7,452 bases of DNA from an uncultured Oscillospiraceae bacterium. GTDB lineage: Bacteria > Bacillota > Clostridia > Oscillospirales > Oscillospiraceae. The translations under genes and the position numbers were made by a program. This document shows positions 5,941 through 7,452 of the stretch, piece after piece. The stretch's first letter is position 1. Every line of letters starts with the position of its first letter. Below the pieces are notes generated by a model. The model was given only the letters and a program-made list of their open reading frames with translations, was not told where the DNA came from and did not search any database. The stretch is taken from positions 1 through 7,452 of the forward strand of contig CAJUQN010000117.1 in the NCBI GenBank assembly GCA_910588625.1, given 5' to 3'.

Positions 5941-6447
5941 ATGTACATCGTAGATTCTTTGGAGTACGTCATTGACAGTCTGTTCCGCTGCGGCATCGGG
6001 GAACCGGGCTACCAGGAGCAGGAGGTGGAGGAGCTGCTGCAAGGCATGGACTACCATTCCCTGCTCCAGGCTGTCCGCCACGAGGCCAAAACCGTGTACG
6101 CCTACACCACCCAGGGCAAGGACCCCATGACCTTCGACTACCGGGGCGCGGACTTGTTCGGCCAGCGGGCTACCCTGCTGTATAACGATTTCGACCAAAG
6201 CGATGCCGCCCAGGTGCTGGCGGAGCGGCGCTACGAGCTGTGGCTGCTGGAGGACATGAGCCTTGTGGTGACGGCCTGTGTTTCCGTGGACTTCGCGGAC
6301 GGCGAGTTCGTCACCGAATACCGGGAGATCAAGCAGGGCGACCCCTGGCACACCCCCATGTGCCTTGACCTGGAGGAGCTTCGCCAGAAGCTGGGGGATA
6401 TGTTCTGCCAGTGTTATGAACACGAGCTGCCCATCTACGAGCTGTAA
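5941..6447 (+). CDS. Hypothetical acidic protein, 168 aa (island accessory gene)
   Basis: I do not recognise this family. The ATG at 5941 is preceded by AAAAGGAGG, a strong site. The product is cytosolic by appearance and acidic, with many Glu/Asp residues (YQEQEVEELLQGMDYHSLL near residues 22-42) and a Cys-rich end, MFCQCYEHELPIYEL. The middle, AERRYELWLLEDMSLVVTAC, followed by short alternating hydrophobic stretches, suggests a beta-rich domain of the immunity- or response-protein type, but this is a guess. It lies 16 bases after the 88-aa gene and 20 bases before the thioester-domain gene, so the three are probably cotranscribed. Confidence 0.8.
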   Translation: MYIVDSLEYVIDSLFRCGIGEPGYQEQEVEELLQGMDYHSLLQAVRHEAKTVYAYTTQGKDPMTFDYRGADLFGQRATLLYNDFDQSDAAQVLAERRYELWLLEDMSLVVTACVSVDFADGEFVTEYREIKQGDPWHTPMCLDLEELRQKLGDMFCQCYEHELPIYEL

Positions 6448-6467
6448 AAAATCTTAACAGGAAGTGA

Positions 6468-7076
6468 GTGAAGCGGGCGGTCAGTCTGCTGCTGGCGCTG
6501 GTGTGCGTCATGGGCGTCCTGCCCCTGTCGGCGTTCGCCGCCACGGGCCTGTCCTCGGCCCCTGCCAGTATCACGCAGAAATCCTCGGATTACATGAAAA
6601 TTGGCGGTAAGTCGGTCCGCTACAAAGCGGCCAGCAGCGTCATCAACAACGTGGGCCTGCCCTATGTGTTCGATGAGCAGGTGGATGTACCCGGCTACGG
6701 TTCTACCCGTGCCCTGTGTGCCTATCAGAAGGGCACATTGGGACCGGGGGCCAACGGCCAGAAGTGGAACTTTAAGGAGGAGGTAGACAATACCTCCCTG
6801 CGGGTTCTGCTCACATATATCTACGCCCACACCTATGGAGACTTCACCGACGCGGGTAACGCCGTGGGGCTGGAGCACTGGAATAACTATTGGTCCGACA
6901 TCTGGTTCATGGTGGCCCAGGCCATGAGCTGGTACTATGAGCATGGCATCATCCTGGACGTAAACAGCAACCGGGAGGGTTTCATCGAGCAGGCCGCTGG
7001 AGAGGGCAGACAAAGTTGTGTAAACGCTAAAAAGCAACAACAACTGACAATGTCATTTTCTCCCAGAAATAGATGA
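6468..7076 (+). pseudogene. Thioester-domain (TED/TQXA) surface protein, 5' part, interrupted by an inserted element
   Basis: The GTG at 6468 follows AGGAAG. The product starts with a signal peptide: MKRAV, a hydrophobic core, and a probable cleavage at AFAA about residue 25. The mature part carries the two hallmarks of the Gram-positive thioester adhesin domain: a cysteine in an aromatic/Leu-Cys context (ALCAYQ, C84) and a glutamine in a variant TQxA-type motif (VAQAMSWYY, Q151). These would form an internal Cys-Gln thioester able to bond covalently to host surface amines. In conjugative elements such proteins can serve cell attachment. Authentic sequence ends at residue 177 (base 6998); the remaining residues to the stop at 7074-7076 come from the inserted element. 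The 3' part resumes at 7192 in another frame. Any LPXTG anchor would lie beyond the window. Confidence 0.75.
6992..6999 (+). repeat. Left 8-bp target site duplication GGCCGCTG
   Basis: GGCCGCTG here is repeated exactly at 7191-7198 on the other side of the inserted element. The bases on either side of the two copies differ, so the duplication is exactly 8 bp. Removing the element with one copy restores the frame of the thioester gene. Confidence 0.88.
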
Positions 7077-7190
7077 AATATCGAGAAAAGGTCGCTCATA
7101 TTTCATCTATTTCTGTAGAGCACTTGTGATTAAGAGGTTATTGAGTCAGTTGTTGTTGCTTCGGCTGTACACAAACTTTTACGCCGAACC
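7000..7190. mobile_element. MITE-like non-coding inverted-repeat element, 191 bp (IS256-like ends)
   Basis: The element has no coding capacity. Its ends form imperfect terminal inverted repeats: AAAGTT-GTGTA from 7012 on the left, and on the complementary strand AAAGTTTGTGTA from 7179 on the right. These lead into an exact 17-bp inverted repeat, AAGCAACAACAACTGAC (7032-7048) with its complement at 7145-7161. A second, inner 18-bp repeat spans 7064-7081 and 7098-7115. The 8-bp target duplication and the TTGTGTAAA-like terminal motif resemble the IS256 family as I remember it, so it is probably mobilised in trans by such a transposase. Insertion adds 199 bp and shifts the host frame by one. It is more AT-rich than its surroundings. 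Confidence 0.85.
7064..7115. repeat. Internal palindrome of the MITE-like element
   Basis: CAGAAATAGATGAAATAT (7064-7081) and its exact complement ATATTTCATCTATTTCTG (7098-7115) make an 18-bp perfect stem with a 16-base loop. It is nested inside the outer 17-bp repeat, so the element could fold into a long two-part hairpin. No T-tract follows, so it is not an evident terminator. Confidence 0.85.
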
Positions 7191-7198
7191 GGCCGCTG
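7191..7198 (+). repeat. Right 8-bp target site duplication GGCCGCTG
   Basis: This is an exact copy of 6992-6999. From 7192 the codons GCC GCT GAG GAA continue the thioester-protein frame that was broken at the left copy. Confidence 0.88.
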
Positions 7199-7452
7199 AG
7201 GAATTTGTGGCTGCCATGAAGCTGTATCATGAGACCTACGGCCAGTCCTCCTTCATCAAGGACTGGAGCAAAATCGGAACCCACAGCATCATCGACAGTG
7301 CGGACGGCGGCGTCACCGGAAACTCCGCCTATGACTACATTGCCGCCGGGGTCAATTCGGTGATGGACCACCCGGAGAATTATCTCAATTACCATCTGTT
7401 CATCGTGGAATCCTCCTGCTTCAATAGCCGCTTGATCACCACCTGCTTCATG
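7192..7452 (+). pseudogene. Thioester-domain surface protein, 3' part after the insertion (continues past window)
   Basis: From 7192 the frame reads AAEEFVAAMKLYHETYGQSS and stays open for 87 codons to the window edge. It has no start of its own and joins the 5' part precisely at the target duplication: ...FIEQAA|EEFVAAM. The reconstructed gene is 262 codons up to the edge. The visible part includes DWSKIGTHSIIDSADGG and HLFIVESS, consistent with the end of the thioester domain. Repeat domains and a cell-wall anchor would be expected downstream but are not seen. In the present sequence this part is unlikely to be translated with the signal peptide unless the element excises. Confidence 0.75.

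Noticed and set aside
5523..5996. Minus-strand frame of 157 codons
   Set aside because: It is antisense to the hypothetical genes and is in a different frame from the serine recombinase fragment. It shows no domain or ribosome binding site.
5899..6423. Minus-strand frame of 174 codons opposite the 168-aa gene
   Set aside because: It is His/Leu/Val-rich antisense sequence without a start signal. The plus-strand gene has a better start and operon context.
5689..6447. Extended start of the 168-aa gene at 5689, giving 252 codons
   Set aside because: The first 84 codons overlap the 88-aa gene in another frame and look like shadow sequence, while a strong AAAAGGAGG precedes the ATG at 5941.
6435..7043. 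Minus-strand frame of 202 codons opposite the thioester gene
   Set aside because: The plus strand has a signal peptide and thioester motifs, whereas the minus-strand product has no recognisable feature and also runs into the MITE.
7000..7190. MITE-like region considered as a CRISPR repeat, riboswitch or terminator
   Set aside because: The repeats are inverted rather than direct, no T-tract follows the stems, and the flanking 8-bp duplication with restored host frame shows a transposition product.

Overview
The window reads as chromosomal DNA of a fairly GC-rich Gram-positive anaerobe, most likely a gut clostridium of the Oscillospiraceae type. The evidence is the AGGAGG ribosome binding sites, consensus sigma-A promoters with 17-base spacers, a lipobox-bearing ABC binding protein, and an accessory gene for a thioester-domain surface protein. 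The taxonomic placement is inference from style, not from a marker gene.

Region 1 (1-3172, minus strand) is the start of a branched-chain-amino-acid-type ABC transporter operon. It reads from right to left: a consensus promoter at 3076-3104, a leader hairpin, the lipoprotein solute-binding protein (livK-like), the permease livH, and the permease livM, which runs off the left edge. The two ATPases (livG, livF) are not in the window and would be expected further left.

Region 2 (3173-4159) holds an FabG-like short-chain dehydrogenase on the minus strand. Its active-site region resembles the YmfI / EF-P 5-aminopentanone reductase group. Divergent from it on the plus strand is tRNA-Val(GAC) with an encoded CCA end and a strong intrinsic terminator. 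The two genes are driven by back-to-back consensus promoters whose -35 hexamers overlap.

Region 3 (4160-7452, plus strand) is a decayed genomic island sitting against the tRNA gene. A tyrosine integrase begins 162 bases after the tRNA, but homology stops just after the HxxR motif, so the catalytic tyrosine is missing. Fused to it is a foreign piece of about 280 bp carrying, on the minus strand, the tail of a serine recombinase catalytic domain. At about 5581 this gives way to the 3' end of another lost gene, followed in operon order by two unrecognised small genes. The last gene encodes a secreted protein with a Cys-Gln thioester (TED/TQXA) domain.

The thioester gene is interrupted by a 191-bp non-coding inverted-repeat element (7000-7190) flanked by an exact 8-bp target duplication, GGCCGCTG. 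Removing the element and one copy of the duplication restores one open frame of 262 codons to the window edge. The clearest unexpected content is therefore a MITE-like element inside a surface adhesin-type gene, and a mosaic in which two unrelated recombinase genes are both broken next to a tRNA attachment site. No complete novel defence or CRISPR system is visible.
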